A stretch of 64,000 nt of DNA. It comes from Siphonodentalium dalli. Taxonomy: Eukaryota > Mollusca > Scaphopoda > Gadilida > Siphonodentaliidae. The notes beneath the pieces are model-generated. The model did no database searches, had not been told where the DNA came from, and worked only from the letters and a program-made list of their open reading frames with translations. Every line of letters starts with the position of its first letter. Position 1 is the stretch's first letter. Shown here one piece after another: positions 42,561-54,236 of this stretch. Where the stretch lies: positions 7,262,734 through 7,326,733 of the forward strand of contig CP136061.1 of assembly GCA_032622095.1 (NCBI GenBank). Direction: 5' to 3'. A program made the position numbers and the translations under genes.

Positions 42561-44079
42561 CGTGGTTAAGTTATATGCCCTTATAGTGGTCTCTGAACCC
42601 ATACGCCGTGGTTAAGTTATATGCCCTTATAACGGACCATGAATCCATCCGCCGTGGTTAAGTTATATGCCCTTATAACGGACCATGAATCAATCCGCCG
42701 TGGTTAAGTTATATGCCCTTATAACGGACCCTGAACCCAATCGCCGTGGTTAAGTTATATGCCATTATAGTGGTCTCTGAACCCATCCGCCGTGGTTAAG
42801 TTATATGCCCTTTAACGGACCATGAATCCATCCGCCGTGGTTAAGTTATATACTTTTATAGTGGTCGCTGAACACATCCGCCGTGGTTAAGTTATATACT
42901 TTTATAGTGGTCTCTAAACCCATCCGCCGTGGTTAAGTTATATACTTTTATAGTGGTCTCTGAACACATCCGCCGTGGTTAAGTTATATGCCCTTATAGT
43001 GGTCTCTGAACCCATCCGCCGTGGTTAAGTTATATGCCCTTATAACGGACCATGAATCCATCCGCCGTGGTTAAGTTATATGCCCTTATAGTGGTCTCTG
43101 AACCCATACGCCGTGGTTAAGTTATATGCCCTTATAACGGACCATGAATCCATCCGCCGTGGTTAAGTTATATGCCCTTATAACGGACCATGAATCAATC
43201 CGCCGTGGTTAAGTTATATGCCCTTATAACGGACCCTGAACCCATCCGCCGTGGTTAAGTTATATGCCATTATAGTGGTCTCTGAACCCATCCGCCGTGG
43301 TTAAGTTATATGCCCTTTAACGGACCATGAATCCATCCGCCGTGGTTAAGTTATATGCCCTTATAACGGACCATGAATCCATCCGCCGTGGTTAAGTTAT
43401 GTGCACTTATAACGGACCATGAATCCATCCGCCGTGGTTAAGTTATATGCCCTTATAACGGACCATGAATCCATCCGCCGTGGTTAAGTTATATGCCCTT
43501 ATAACGGACCATGAATCCATCCGCCGTGATGAAGTTATATGCCCTTATAACGGGTCCTGAACCCATCCGCCGCGGTTAAGTTATATGCCATTATAACGGA
43601 CCATGAATCCATCCGCCGTGGTTAAGTTATATGCCCTTATAGGGGTCTCTGAACCCATCCGCCGTGGTTAAGTTATATGCCCTTATAGTGGTCTCTAAAC
43701 CCATCCGCCGTGGTTAAGTTATATGTCCTTATAACGGACCATGAATCCATCCGCCGTGGTTAAGTTATATGCCCTTATAGTGGTCTCTAAACACATCCGC
43801 CGTGGTTAAGTTATATACTTTTATAGTGGTCTCTGAACCCATCCGCCGTGGTTATGTTATATGCCCTTATAACGGACCATGAATCCATCCGCCGTGGTTA
43901 AGTTATATGCCCTTATAGTGGTCTCTGAACCCATCCGCCGTGGTTAAGTTATATGCCCTTATAACGGACCATGAATCCATCCGCCGTGGTTAAGTTATAT
44001 ACCCTTATAACGGACCATGAATCCATCCGCCGGGGTTAAGTTATATGCCCTTGTAACGGACCATGAATCCATCCGCCGT

Positions 44080-44729
44080 GGTTAAGTTATATACTTTTAT
44101 AGTGGTCTCTAAACCCATCCGCCGTGGTTAAGTTATATACTTTTATAGTGGTCTCTAAACCCATCCGCCGTGATGAAGTTATATGTCCTTATAACGGACC
44201 ATGAATCCATCCGCCGTGGTTAAGTTATATACTTTTATAGTGGTCTCTAAACCCATCCGCCGTGGTTAAGTTATATACTTTTATAGTGGTCTCTAAACCC
44301 ATCCGCCGTGATGAAGTTATATGTCCTTATAACGGACCATGAATCCATCCGCCGTGGTTAAGTTATATACTTTTATAGTGGTCTCTAAACCCATCCGCCG
44401 TGGTTAAGTTATATACTTTTATAGTGGTCTCTAAACCCATCCGCCGTGATGAAGTTATATGCCCTTATAACGGACCATGAACCCATCTGCCGTGGTTAAG
44501 TTATATACTTTTATAGTGGTCTCTAAACCCATCCGCCGTGGTTAAGTTATATACTTTTATAGTGGTCTCTAAACCCATCCGCCGTGATGAAGTTATATGT
44601 CTTTATAACGGACCATGAATCCATCCGCCGTGGTTAAGTTATATACTTTTATAGTGGTCTCTAAACCCATCCGCCGTGATGAAGTTATATGTCCTTATAA
44701 CGGACCATGAACCCATCCGCCGTGGTTAA
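44080..44729. repeat. Trimeric 138-bp higher-order repeat (B-B-A)
   Basis: Two B-type monomers are followed by one A-type monomer introduced by CCGTGATGAAGTTATATGTC. TGATGAAG starts at 44171, 44309 and 44447, exactly 138 bp (3 x 46) apart. The same trimer occurs near 30900-31500 and 38500-39120. The order is B, B ending in TGATGAAG, then A. Confidence 0.85.
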
Positions 44730-45024
44730 AGACCAGCTGAATAATACAATTAATTTAGCTCCAAACATATCTAAATATGTCTTAACTCATGCTAAATAAG
44801 GTTTATAACATGTATCCTTTCCATTTTGTTCACATTTTTACAAAAAAATACTATTTCCAGACATTTGAATAAAACGGCTTCTTTGTTTACAATAGTCATT
44901 TTTGAATCGGGTGTTTCCGTCGCGACTCGGAAATGACGTCACCGAGGGTACAAAGACGTATTTTGAAATCGTCTTTTTTTATTGTTGTTTATTTTTTTGA
45001 AGAATAAAACGTATTCGTCGCTGC

Positions 45025-45210
45025 ATGGCTGCAAACTGTAGCCATAAATGTTCAAGTGACACAAGAATTAATGCAGCCATTCAACAACAGTGGACGGCGT
45101 TTGTCCACAACGAGAGTTTGGAAATTGGAATGGGCTGTCACAATACAGCTGCTTGTGTTCCAAGCACTTTGAAGAAGGATCTTTCACAAATATTGTGAAA
45201 TGCAAGCTTA
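45025..45210 (+). pseudogene. Broken THAP-type zinc-finger reading frame
   Basis: An ATG at 45025 opens a frame starting MAANCSHKC, which supplies a C-x3-C pair, and continues to about QQQWTAFV. The rest of the domain is in a different frame from about 45090: QREFGNWNGLSQYSCLCSKH, then FEEGSF. The second part holds the C-x2-H pair and the LCSxHF signature of THAP domains. The gap between the two metal-binding pairs is about 33-35 residues, near the family range. The switch of frame falls near 45100-45110, so a one- or two-base change has broken the domain, unless an unrecognised splice is involved. In intact relatives THAP binds the transposon ends. No downstream catalytic segment was found. 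Confidence 0.6.
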
Positions 45211-45229
45211 GCTGGGACATACAAAAGTG

Positions 45230-47500
45230 TGATTCACATTGTCAAACAAAATGTTATCTACGTGAATACCGGTACCAATAAACACCCATGCACTCACGGT
45301 CCTTGTGGGGGGGGGGGTATCAGTAGTCTAGTAGACCTACGGCTACGTCGTAGTACATGGATCATACATGAGGATTTACTTTCGGCGATGTGTGAATCGT
45401 CACTTGTTCTACTCAAGCGTGAATACATAAATCGGCACCTTGACAATACAAAATGTCAGCTATGCATGACAATATGCAAAATTAAGCATGATTTACAAGG
45501 CTACCAATCAACAATCTGTGTAATATAAGTGACTGTTCTACGTTAATTCTAGTCTAACGTGACGTAAACATCGATTAGAACCTGAACTTGAAATGTAATG
45601 ATTCAATGAAAATCATTAGTAAGTCTACTCACCAGATTGAATGTTTCGAATAATTAAAATCCAATACGAATCACCAATGTATTAATCCATTTGTGAAAGC
45701 ATATAAATGAAATCAGACGAAAAAGTACCGCACTGCACCCACGTGTTACGAGCTGTGTCGATCATGTCAGTTTGTCAGGATTTTTCGCCAATATTTCCAC
45801 CAACAAAACATAAATTCCTTGTATTCCAATCGAATTGTTCAGAGAAATTCTTGACGGTACTTCGAATTATATACATGGCTACGAATTTATATGACTACAT
45901 CAGTCATTAAGCAGTAAGCGAGCATTAACAAACTGGTATTTGAACTATAAACACAAACAAATATTATGCAGGTGATGTGACCTATACATCTGACCTAACC
46001 TCAACGTCATACACGTGCGTGTGCCTATCCATACTCGACAATAATGTGTCTAAAGTTGACTATGAAACACCTACTATCGTAAAAGATAGATCAATTATGG
46101 AATTATGTTACCTTTTAACATGCCTTCAGTCCACTGTATGGGTATTATTTTTAAAATAAGAACAGCAATCGTTAGGGACTATTTTGTTATTGCGAACGTA
46201 GCTTGCGTAAAATATCGTTCGATTTGTGATCAAAGCGCAGTACCGTATAGGCCTAGTAAGTACTACGTTCGTCATATGCACAGGAACGCCCACATTTCCA
46301 CCGAGTGTGGTAGATATAGGCCTATATAGGCCCTAGATAGTTGGTCCGTGTGGAGATTGTGCGTTACTGGTCTTGATTCATTTGAAACAATAAATTGAAT
46401 AAACATAATACATACTGAAAATAATATATATACGTACGCCTTTTGCGGTTTTTGTTTTGTTGACAGATTGTCAAAAAATGTGTTTTATATGATAATCTAA
46501 AGACCATGCATGATACTGCATTTAGACTTCAGGTCAGTATCGGTACGTAGACAGCAGTTTGGAAATTCTTGATAGTATAAAATGTTTGATGTTTCACACC
46601 TATACCTACCATTAGTGACCAGACATTCTCAATGAGAACTTGGGTGTCTATATAAAGCCAGTTGAAAAATTTAAACATAAAGAGCATTTAATTGGAGGAT
46701 TATAGGGCCTACTAGTAATGGAATATATAGGTCAAGCTTTTGCGGATTTCTGCTCACTATGGTCCACTATGTTCATGACTGACTAGATGAAATACATACC
46801 AACAAATCTAATACCCAGTATCGTGAATATCAAGTTAAAACATAATTGTTTATTTAATCATGGAGCGATCTACTTGTGATATGCAGCTTCTGCATAAATG
46901 GTGAAAGGATGTGTCTCCCCCCCCCCCCGCAATTAACTGCTTGACACAACATAAGTTGAAAATTATACGTAACCACATACAGGCTGAACTGTCTAACTGT
47001 TTGAATTTCAATTCAGTTATTGTTGAGGATTGGGACATGTGTTGACGTTTAGACCAACGTACAGCAGCCTATCTGTTTGGTCCGAAAGAGGGGGAACCGG
47101 TGCAAATGAATGGTCCATGGATGCGATGATTTATTGTCGGATCGTCGGTCACCGGTCTCTCGCCGATATGTGGAGGATCATTGTCATCAGGCTCGAATGC
47201 GACAAGATCAAAATCATCTTTACAACGTTAGCGCTGACCTGCCATCGCCATTATAGCCGCACGTTGCCAATGACGCAAAGCAGAAGTGTGCATTTGTGTT
47301 CCCTCCGTGACGTCATGTCACGTGCTCCTCCAGTAGCCATGTGCGCGCAGTGCAAAATGAAAACAAATCTTCGGCGACTGTTTCATTCCCAAGATATAAA
47401 AAATAATTGCAGGATATTTTGACGGGTTTTTTTGCGGATTTGTGTTAAGGGGACTTAGATACACACGGGATGATATATCAATACTCAAATTAGGTTACAG
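45230..47500. other. Kolobok-like element interior, no gene supported
   Basis: AT-rich sequence with G10 and C10 class tracts at about 45306 and 46917. Open frames of 60-130 codons are present on both strands; the longest, 47030-47422, has no family motif and overlaps the mirror-image subterminal block. A minus-strand open stretch around 47080-47230 is rich in Asp and Pro but lacks a start and is short. Confidence 0.5.
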
Positions 47501-47512
47501 TTCAGCTGGACT

Positions 47513-50500
47513 TTAAGTTATATACTTTTATAGTGGTCTCTGAACACATCCGCCGTGGTTAAGTTATATACTTTTATAGTGGTCTCTAAACCCATCCGCC
47601 GTGGTTAAGTTATATGCCCTTATAACGGACCATGAACCCATCTGCCGTGGTTAAGTTATATACTTTTATAGTGGTCTCTGAACACATCCGCCGTGGTTAA
47701 GTTATATACTTTTATAGTGGTCTCTAAACCCATCCGCCGTGGTTAAGTTATATACTTTTATAGTGGTCTCTGAACACATCCGCCGTGGTTAAGTTATATA
47801 CTTTTATAGTGGTCTCTAAACCCATCCGCCGTGGTTAAGTTATATGCCCTTATAACGGACCATGAATCCATCCGCTGTGGTTAAGTTATATATATGTCCT
47901 TATAACGGACCATGAACCCATCCGCCGTGGTTAAGTTATATACTTTTATAGTGGTCTCTGAACACATCCGCGTGGTTAAGTTATATACTTTTATAGTGGT
48001 CTCTAAACCCATCCGCCGTGGTTAAGTTATATGCCCTTATAACGGACCATGAACCCATCTGCCGTGGTTAAGTTATATACTGTTATAGTGGTCTCTAAAC
48101 CCATCCGCCGTGGTTAAGTTATATGCCCTTATAACGGACCATGAACCCATCTGCCGTGGTTAAGTTATATACTTTTATAGTGGTCGCTGAACACATCCGC
48201 CGTGGTTAAGTTATATACTTTTATAGTGGTCTCTAAACCCATCCGCCATGATGAAGTTATATGTCCTTATAACGGACCATGAATCCATCCGCCGTGGTTA
48301 AGTTATATACTTTTATAGTGGGCTCTGAACACATCCGCCGTGGTTAAGTTATATGCCCTTATAACGGACCATGAATCCATCCGCCGTGATTAAGTTATAT
48401 GCCCTTATAACGGACCATGAATCATCCGCCGTGGTTAAGTTATATACTTTTATAGTGGGCTCTGAACACATCCGCCGTGGTTAAGTTATATGCCCTTATA
48501 ACGGACCATGAATCCATCCGCCGTGGTTAAGTTATATACTTTTATAGTGGTCTCTGAACCCATCCGCCGTGATGAAGTTATATGTCCTTATAACGGACCA
48601 TGAATCCATCCGCCGTGGTTAAGTTATATACTTTTATAGTGGTCTCTGAACACATCCGCCGTGGTTAAGTTATATACTTTTATAGTGGTCTCTAAACCCA
48701 TCCGCCGTGGTTAAGTTATATACTTTTATAGTGGTCTCTGAACACATCCGCCGTGCTTAAGTTATATACTTTTATAGTGGTCTCTAAACCCATCCGCCGT
48801 GGTTAAGTTATATGCCCTTATAACGGACCATGAATCCATCCGCCGTGGTTAAGTTATATGCCCTTATAACTGGCACTGAACACATCCGCCGTGATGAAGT
48901 TATATGCCCTTATAACGGACCATGAATCCATCCGCCGTGGTTAAGTTATATGCCCTTATAACGGACCATGAATCCATCCGCCGTGGTTAAGTTATATACC
49001 CTTATAACGGACCATGAATCCATCCGCCGTGGTTAAGTTATATGCCCTTATAACGGACCATGAATCCATCCGCCGTGGTTAAGTTATATACTTTTATAGT
49101 GGTCTCTAAACCCATCCGCCGTGGTTAAGTTATATACTTTTATTGTGGTCTCTAAACCCATCCGCCGTGATGAAGTTATATGCCCTTATAACGGACCATG
49201 AATCCATCCGCCGTGGTTAAGTTATATACTGTTATAGTGGTCTCTGAACACATCCGCCGTGGTTAAGTTATATACTTTTATAGTGGTCTCTAAACCCATC
49301 CGCCGTGGTTAAGTTATATACTTTTATAGTGGTCTCTTAAACCATCCGCCGTGGTTAAGTTATATACTTTTATAGTGGTCTCTAAACACATCCGCCGTGA
49401 TGAAGTTATATACTTTTATAGTGGTCTCTGAACCCATCCGCCGTGGTTAAGTTATATGTCCTTATAACGGACCATGAATCCATCCCCCGTGGTTAAGTTA
49501 TATACTTTTATAGTGGTCTCTGAACACATCCGCCGTGGTTAAGTTATATACTTTTATAGTGGTCTCTAAACCCATCCGCCTTGGTTAAGTTATATGTCCT
49601 TATAACGGACCATGAACCCATCCGCCGTGGTTAAGTTATATACTTTTATAGTGGTCTCTAAACCCATCCGCCGTGGTTAAGTTATATACTTTTATAGTGG
49701 TCTCTGAACACATCCGCCGCGATGAAGTTATATGTCCTTATAACGGACCATGAACCCATCCGCCGTGGTTAAGTTATATACTTTTATAGTGGTCTCTGAA
49801 CCCATCCGCCGTGGTTAAGTTATATACTTTTATAGTGGTCTCTAAACCCATCAGCCGTGGTGAAGTTATATGCCCTTATAACGGACCATGAACCCATCCG
49901 CCGTGGTGAAGTTATATGTCCTTATAACGGACCATGAATCCATCCGCAGTGGTTAAGTTATATACTTTTATAGCGGTCTCTGAACACATCCGCCGTGGTT
50001 AAGTTATATACTTTTATAGTGGTCTCTAAATCCATCCGCCGTGGTTAAGTTATATACTTTTATAGTGGTCTCTGAACACATCCGCCGTGGTTAAGTTATA
50101 TACTTTTATAGTGGTCTCTAAACCCATCCGCCGTGGTGAAGTTATATGTCCTTATAACGGACCATGAATCCAACCGCAGTGGTTAAGTTATATACTTTTA
50201 TAGTGGTCTCTAAACCCATCCGCCGTGGTTAAGTTATATACTTTTATAGTGGTCTCTGAACACATCCGCCGTGGTTAAGTTATATACCTTTATAGTGGTC
50301 TCTAAACCCATCCGCCGTGGTGAAGTTATATGTCCTTATAACGGACCATGAATCCATCCGCAGTGGTTAAGTTATATACTTTTATAGTGGTCTCTAAACC
50401 CATCCGCCGTGGTTAAGTTATATACTTTTATAGTGGTCTCTGAACACATCCGCCGTGGTTAAGTTATATACTTTTATAGTGGTCTCTGAACACATCCGCC

Positions 50501-52018
50501 GTGGTTAAGTTATATACTTTTATAGTGGTCGCTGAACACATCCGCCGTGGTTAAGATATATATTTTATAGTGGTCTCAAAACCCATCCGCCGTGGTTAAG
50601 TTATATACTTTTATAGTGGGCTCTGAACACATCCGCCGTGGTTAAGTTATATACTTTTATAGTGGTCTCTGAACACATCCGCCGTGGTTAAGTTATATAC
50701 TTTTATAGTGGTCTCGAAACCCATCCGCCGTGGTTAAGTTATATACTTTTATAATGGTCTCTAAACCCATCCGCATTGGTTAAGTTATATACTTTTATAG
50801 TGGTCTCTGAACACATCCGCCGTGATGAAGTTATATGTCCTTATAACGGACCATGAATCCATCCGCCGTGGTTAAGTTATATACTTTTATAGTGGTCTAT
50901 GAATCCATCCGCCGTGGTTAAGTTATATACTTTTATAGTGGTCTCTGAACCCATCCGCCGTGGTTAAGTTATATACTTTTATAGTGGTCTCTAAACCCAT
51001 CCGCCGTGGTTAAGTTATATACTTTTATAGTGGGCTCTGAACACATCCGCCTTGGTTAAGTTATATACTTTTATAGTGGTCTCTGAACACATCCGCGGTG
51101 GTTAAGTTATATACTTTTATAGTGGTCTCTGAACACATCCGCGGTGGTTAAGTTATATACTTTTATAGTGGTCTCTGAACACATCCGCCGTGGTTAAGTT
51201 ATATATTTTATAGTGGTCTCTAAACCCATCCGCCGTGGTTAAGTTATATACTTTTATAGTGGGCACTGAACACATCCGCCGTGGTTAAGTTATATACTTT
51301 TATAATGGTCTCTGAACACATCCGCCGTGGTTAAGTTATATACCTTTATAGTGGTCTCTAAACCCATCCGCCATGGTTAAGTTATATACTTTTATAGTGG
51401 TTTCTAAACGCATCCGTCGTGATGAAGTTATATGTCCTTATAACGGACCATGAATCCATCCGCCGTGGTTAAGTTATATACTTTTATAGTGGTCTCTAAA
51501 CCCACCCGCCGTGGTTAAGTTATATACTTTTATAGTGGTCTCTAAACCCATCCGCCGTGGTTAAGTTATATACTTTTATAGTGGTCTCTAAACCCATCCG
51601 CCGTGATGAAGTTATATGTCCTTATAACGGACCATGAATCCATCCGCGTGGTTAAGTTATATGCCCCTATAACGGACCATGAATCCATCCGCCGTGGTTA
51701 AATTATATGCCCTTATAACGGACCATGAATCCATCCGCCTTTGTTAAGTTATATACCCTTATAACGGACCATGAATCCATCCGCCGTGGTTAAGTTATAT
51801 GCCCTTATAACGGACCATGAATCCATCCGCCGTGGTTAAGTTATATGCCCTTATAACGGACCATGAATCCATCCGCCGTGGTTAAGTTATATGCCCTTAT
51901 AACGGACCATGAATCCATCCGCCGTGTTTAAGTTATATGCCCTTATAACGGACCATGAATCCATCCGCCGTGGTTAAGTTATATGCCCTTATAACGGACC
52001 ATGAATCCATCCGCCGTG
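47513..52018. repeat. 46-bp satellite, block 3 (B-type rich)
   Basis: About 98 monomers, mainly B-type (ACTTTTATAGTGGTCTCT), returning to A-type after about 51650. The first monomers continue in register from the TTAA where the Kolobok-like element entered. Their order from 47517 onward matches that after 39152, so this block was already a segmental copy before the insertion. It has more sporadic variants than block 2 (CCGCAGTGG, CCGCGGTGG, TATATATTTTATAG shortened monomers). Confidence 0.96.
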
Positions 52019-52811
52019 CACTCTTATGACTAATGTGTAGGTTTTCGACACAAAATGTGTAGCCCTGCTACACAATCATTATTCAATTTTGATCTTAAAC
52101 ATATTTGTGTAGTATATGTGTAGTTTCATATTCGTACACAAATTGTGTAACAATTTTTACACATAAATGGGTAATTTTTTACACATTTATACACAACTGT
52201 GTGTATAAAATCAAAACTTATCCCTTACACATTTTGTGTTGGTTCTTACACACAGTTTGTAGACAAGAAATGCAAGTTCAGTAGTCCGACCTGTGGGTAT
52301 AGTATTAAAGATATATGCAGATTTATATGTTAAAACTTTCATGGCGCATAGTGGTATGTAGTATTTTGTTCTGTACTGTGAGTTTTTGCTTTGAATGAAT
52401 AAACCAGGGTCGAGGCGTGATTGCATAATATTAGTATTATTACAACAATCATAACAAGAGTCTAAGGGCAGTAATCGCCATGAAAGTTTTAACAAATAAA
52501 TCCTCATATACTATTAATACTAAACCCACAAATTGGAATTCTGAACTTACATCCTTGTCTACGATCGCTGTAGATTGTATTCCAAAAAATATACTCAAAC
52601 AATATGGCCGTCACGTAGCAGACTATGAAACTGAAGGCTCCGCAATGCGCATGTCTACGTTCTTACACAATTGTGTGTAACAAAATATACACATTATGTG
52701 TAGAACGGCACTTGTCAATGTATTTGTATGTAAAACTACACATTGCTATGTGTATTAACCGGGTTTACACATTTGATGTGTAATCGTTTCTACACATTAG
52801 TTATAAGAGTG
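52019..52811. mobile_element. 793-bp foldback element, CACTA-like termini
   Basis: The termini CACTCTTATGACTAATGTG and (opposite strand) CACTCTTATAACTAATGTG differ at one base. The satellite TG is repeated outside both ends (52017-52018 and 52812-52813), so a 2-bp target duplication fits the monomer CCGCCGTGGTTAAG exactly. The ends carry many TGTGTA/TACACA hexamers. The similarity continues inward: 52265-52345 is an imperfect reverse complement of 52478-52560, so almost the whole element is two arms of about 330 bp around a loop of about 130 bp. A CACT terminus, a 2-bp duplication and subterminal hexamers suggest a non-autonomous CACTA-group element. Open frames in it are the two arms read on opposite strands. 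Confidence 0.8.
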
Positions 52812-53819
52812 TGGTTAAGTTATATGCCCTTATAACGGACCATGAATCCATCCGCCGTGGTTAAGTTATATGTCCTTATAACGGACCATGAATCCATCCG
52901 CCGTGGTTAAGTTATATGCCCTTATAACGGACCATGAATCCATCCGCCGTGGTTAAGTTATATGTCCTTATAGTGGTCTCTAAACCCATCCGCCGTGGTT
53001 AAGTTATATGCCCTTATAACGGACCATGAATCCATCCGCCGTGGTTAAGTTATATGCCCTTATAACGGACCATGAATCCATCCGCCGTGTTTAAGTTATA
53101 TGTCCTTATAGTGGTCTCTAAACCCATCCGCCGTGGTTAAGTTATATGCCCTTATAACGGACCATGAATCCATCCGCCGTGGTTAAGTTATATGCCCTTA
53201 TAGTGGTCTCTAAACCCATCCGTCGTGATGAAGTTGTATGCCCTTATAACGGACCATGAATCCATCCGCCGTGGTTAAGTTATATGCCCTTATAACGGAC
53301 CATGAATCCATCCGCCGTGGTTAAGTTATATGCTCTTATAACGGACCATGAATCCATCCGCCGTGGTTAAGTTATATGTCCTTATAGTGGTCTCTAAACC
53401 CATCCGCCGTGGTTAAGTTATATGCCCTTATAACGGACCATGAATCCATCCGCCGTGGTTAAGTTATATGCCCTTATAACGGACCATGAATCCATCCGCC
53501 GTGGTTAAGTTATATGCCCTTATAACGGACCATGAATCCATCCGCCGTGGTTAAGTTGTATGCCCTTATAACGGACCATGAATCCATCCGCCGTGGTTAA
53601 GTTATATGCCCTTATAACGGACCATGAATCCATCCGCCGTGGTTAAGTTATATGCCCTTATAGTGGTCTCTAAACCCATCCGTTGTGATGAAGTTGTATG
53701 CCCTTATAACGGACCATGAATCCATCCGCCGTGGTTAAGTTATATACTTTTATAGTCACGTGGTATCTAAACCCATCCGTCGTGATGAAGCTATATCTTC
53801 TTATATATGACGGGCCCTG
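52812..53819. repeat. 46-bp satellite, block 4 (array end)
   Basis: About 22 monomers, mostly A-type with a few TATAGTGGTCTCTAAACCC hybrids. The last two are degenerate (TATAGTCACGTGGTATC, then GAAGCTATATCTTCTTATAT). Recognisable satellite ends at CGGGCCCTG, where another repeat family begins. The array does not resume to the right within the window. Confidence 0.95.
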
Positions 53820-54236
53820 TCGCGAAGAGTAAGCGGCGACGAAACGATTTTTCGTCAGAACGCAACGGTCTTATGACCGAATTATGTGGAATCAGTTTAG
53901 TAAAGAGAGGGTTACATTAAATAATCACACGATACCAATGCATGCACATATAAATCAAATGTCTTGAAGATTTAATGACACAAAAATGTCCACACACGAG
54001 GTCGATTGCTTCAAAATTATATTTAATATTTTGAAGATATTGTTTGCAGCGCGGTCCGGATATTTTCAGGGCATGCTGTCAACGTTATTGTCGCTTAACA
54101 ATCGTTACCCATAATTGTTCTTTAAATTTCGGGATTTAAATATTGATTTTGGAATTGATTTAAACAACGTAGTAAGAAATATTTTATTTGACATACGTAC
54201 AGCCCGGGCGAAGTCGGGTCCACCTGCTAGTATCAT
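53820..54236 (-). mobile_element. CTAGCAGG-family dispersed repeat, minus-strand copy
   Basis: Read on the minus strand it begins CTAGCAGGTGGACCCGACTT and CGCCCGGGCTGT, the same start as the copies at 59554 and 59836, then diverges completely for the remaining 380 bp. It ends against the satellite at CTTCGCGA. Short hairpins (GACGAAA...TTTCGTC near 53838 and GGTC...GACC near 53868) lie near that end. Its class is unknown to me; a tail-ended retroposon or a Helitron-like element are both possible. Confidence 0.5.

Larger units (their letters stand above)
16459..44729. repeat. 46-bp satellite, block 2 (A-type, then mixed A and B)
   Basis: About 614 monomers. From 16459 to about 28850 nearly all are A-type (GCCCTTATAACGGACC). 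Hybrid monomers with an A-type first half and a B-type second half (CCCTTATAGTGGTCTCTGAA) become frequent from 28858. Full B-type monomers (ACTTTTATAGTGGTCTCTAA or CTGAAC) begin at about 30643. Both classes keep the 46-bp length and the 20-bp core CCGCCGTGGTTAAGTTATAT. Variants include CCGTGATGAAG in place of CCGTGGTTAAG, and a rare extended ATATATATGTCC monomer. The array is full of segmental copies, and the first monomers continue the frame broken by the CACTA-like element. Confidence 0.97.
44730..47512 (+). mobile_element. 2.8-kb Kolobok-like TTAA transposon with THAP remnant
   Basis: The termini AGACCAGCTGAA and (opposite strand) AGTCCAGCTGAA match at 11 of 12 positions. The satellite TTAA is present on both sides (44726-44729 and 47513-47516). 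The same satellite stretch without the insertion is at 39148-39151. About 200 bp inside each end is a mirror-image block, ATGACGTCACCGAGGG at 44933 and its reverse complement with one mismatch at 47301. A broken THAP zinc-finger frame follows the left end. Kolobok transposases join a TTAA target with an N-terminal THAP domain, so that family is the best fit; piggyBac lacks THAP. The rest of the interior has no transposase core that I can recognise, so the copy is decayed or internally deleted. Confidence 0.8.

Noticed and set aside
45025-45210. Functional host THAP-domain gene
   Set aside because: The domain is split between two frames and lies within transposon boundaries, so a decayed transposase end is the simpler reading.
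47030-47422. 130-codon frame near the right end of the Kolobok-like element
   Set aside because: It overlaps the subterminal mirror block and has no transposase-like motif. A minus-strand acidic stretch overlapping it is short and lacks a start.
1-53819. CRISPR-like regular repeats
   Set aside because: Monomers are contiguous with no unique spacers, the region is eukaryotic in character, and no Cas-like gene is present. It is a satellite.
53820-53900. Possible hammerhead-type ribozyme (CTGACGA and CGAAAC-like strings)
   Set aside because: The strings pair with each other as a plain hairpin and are not in the order or spacing of the ribozyme core.
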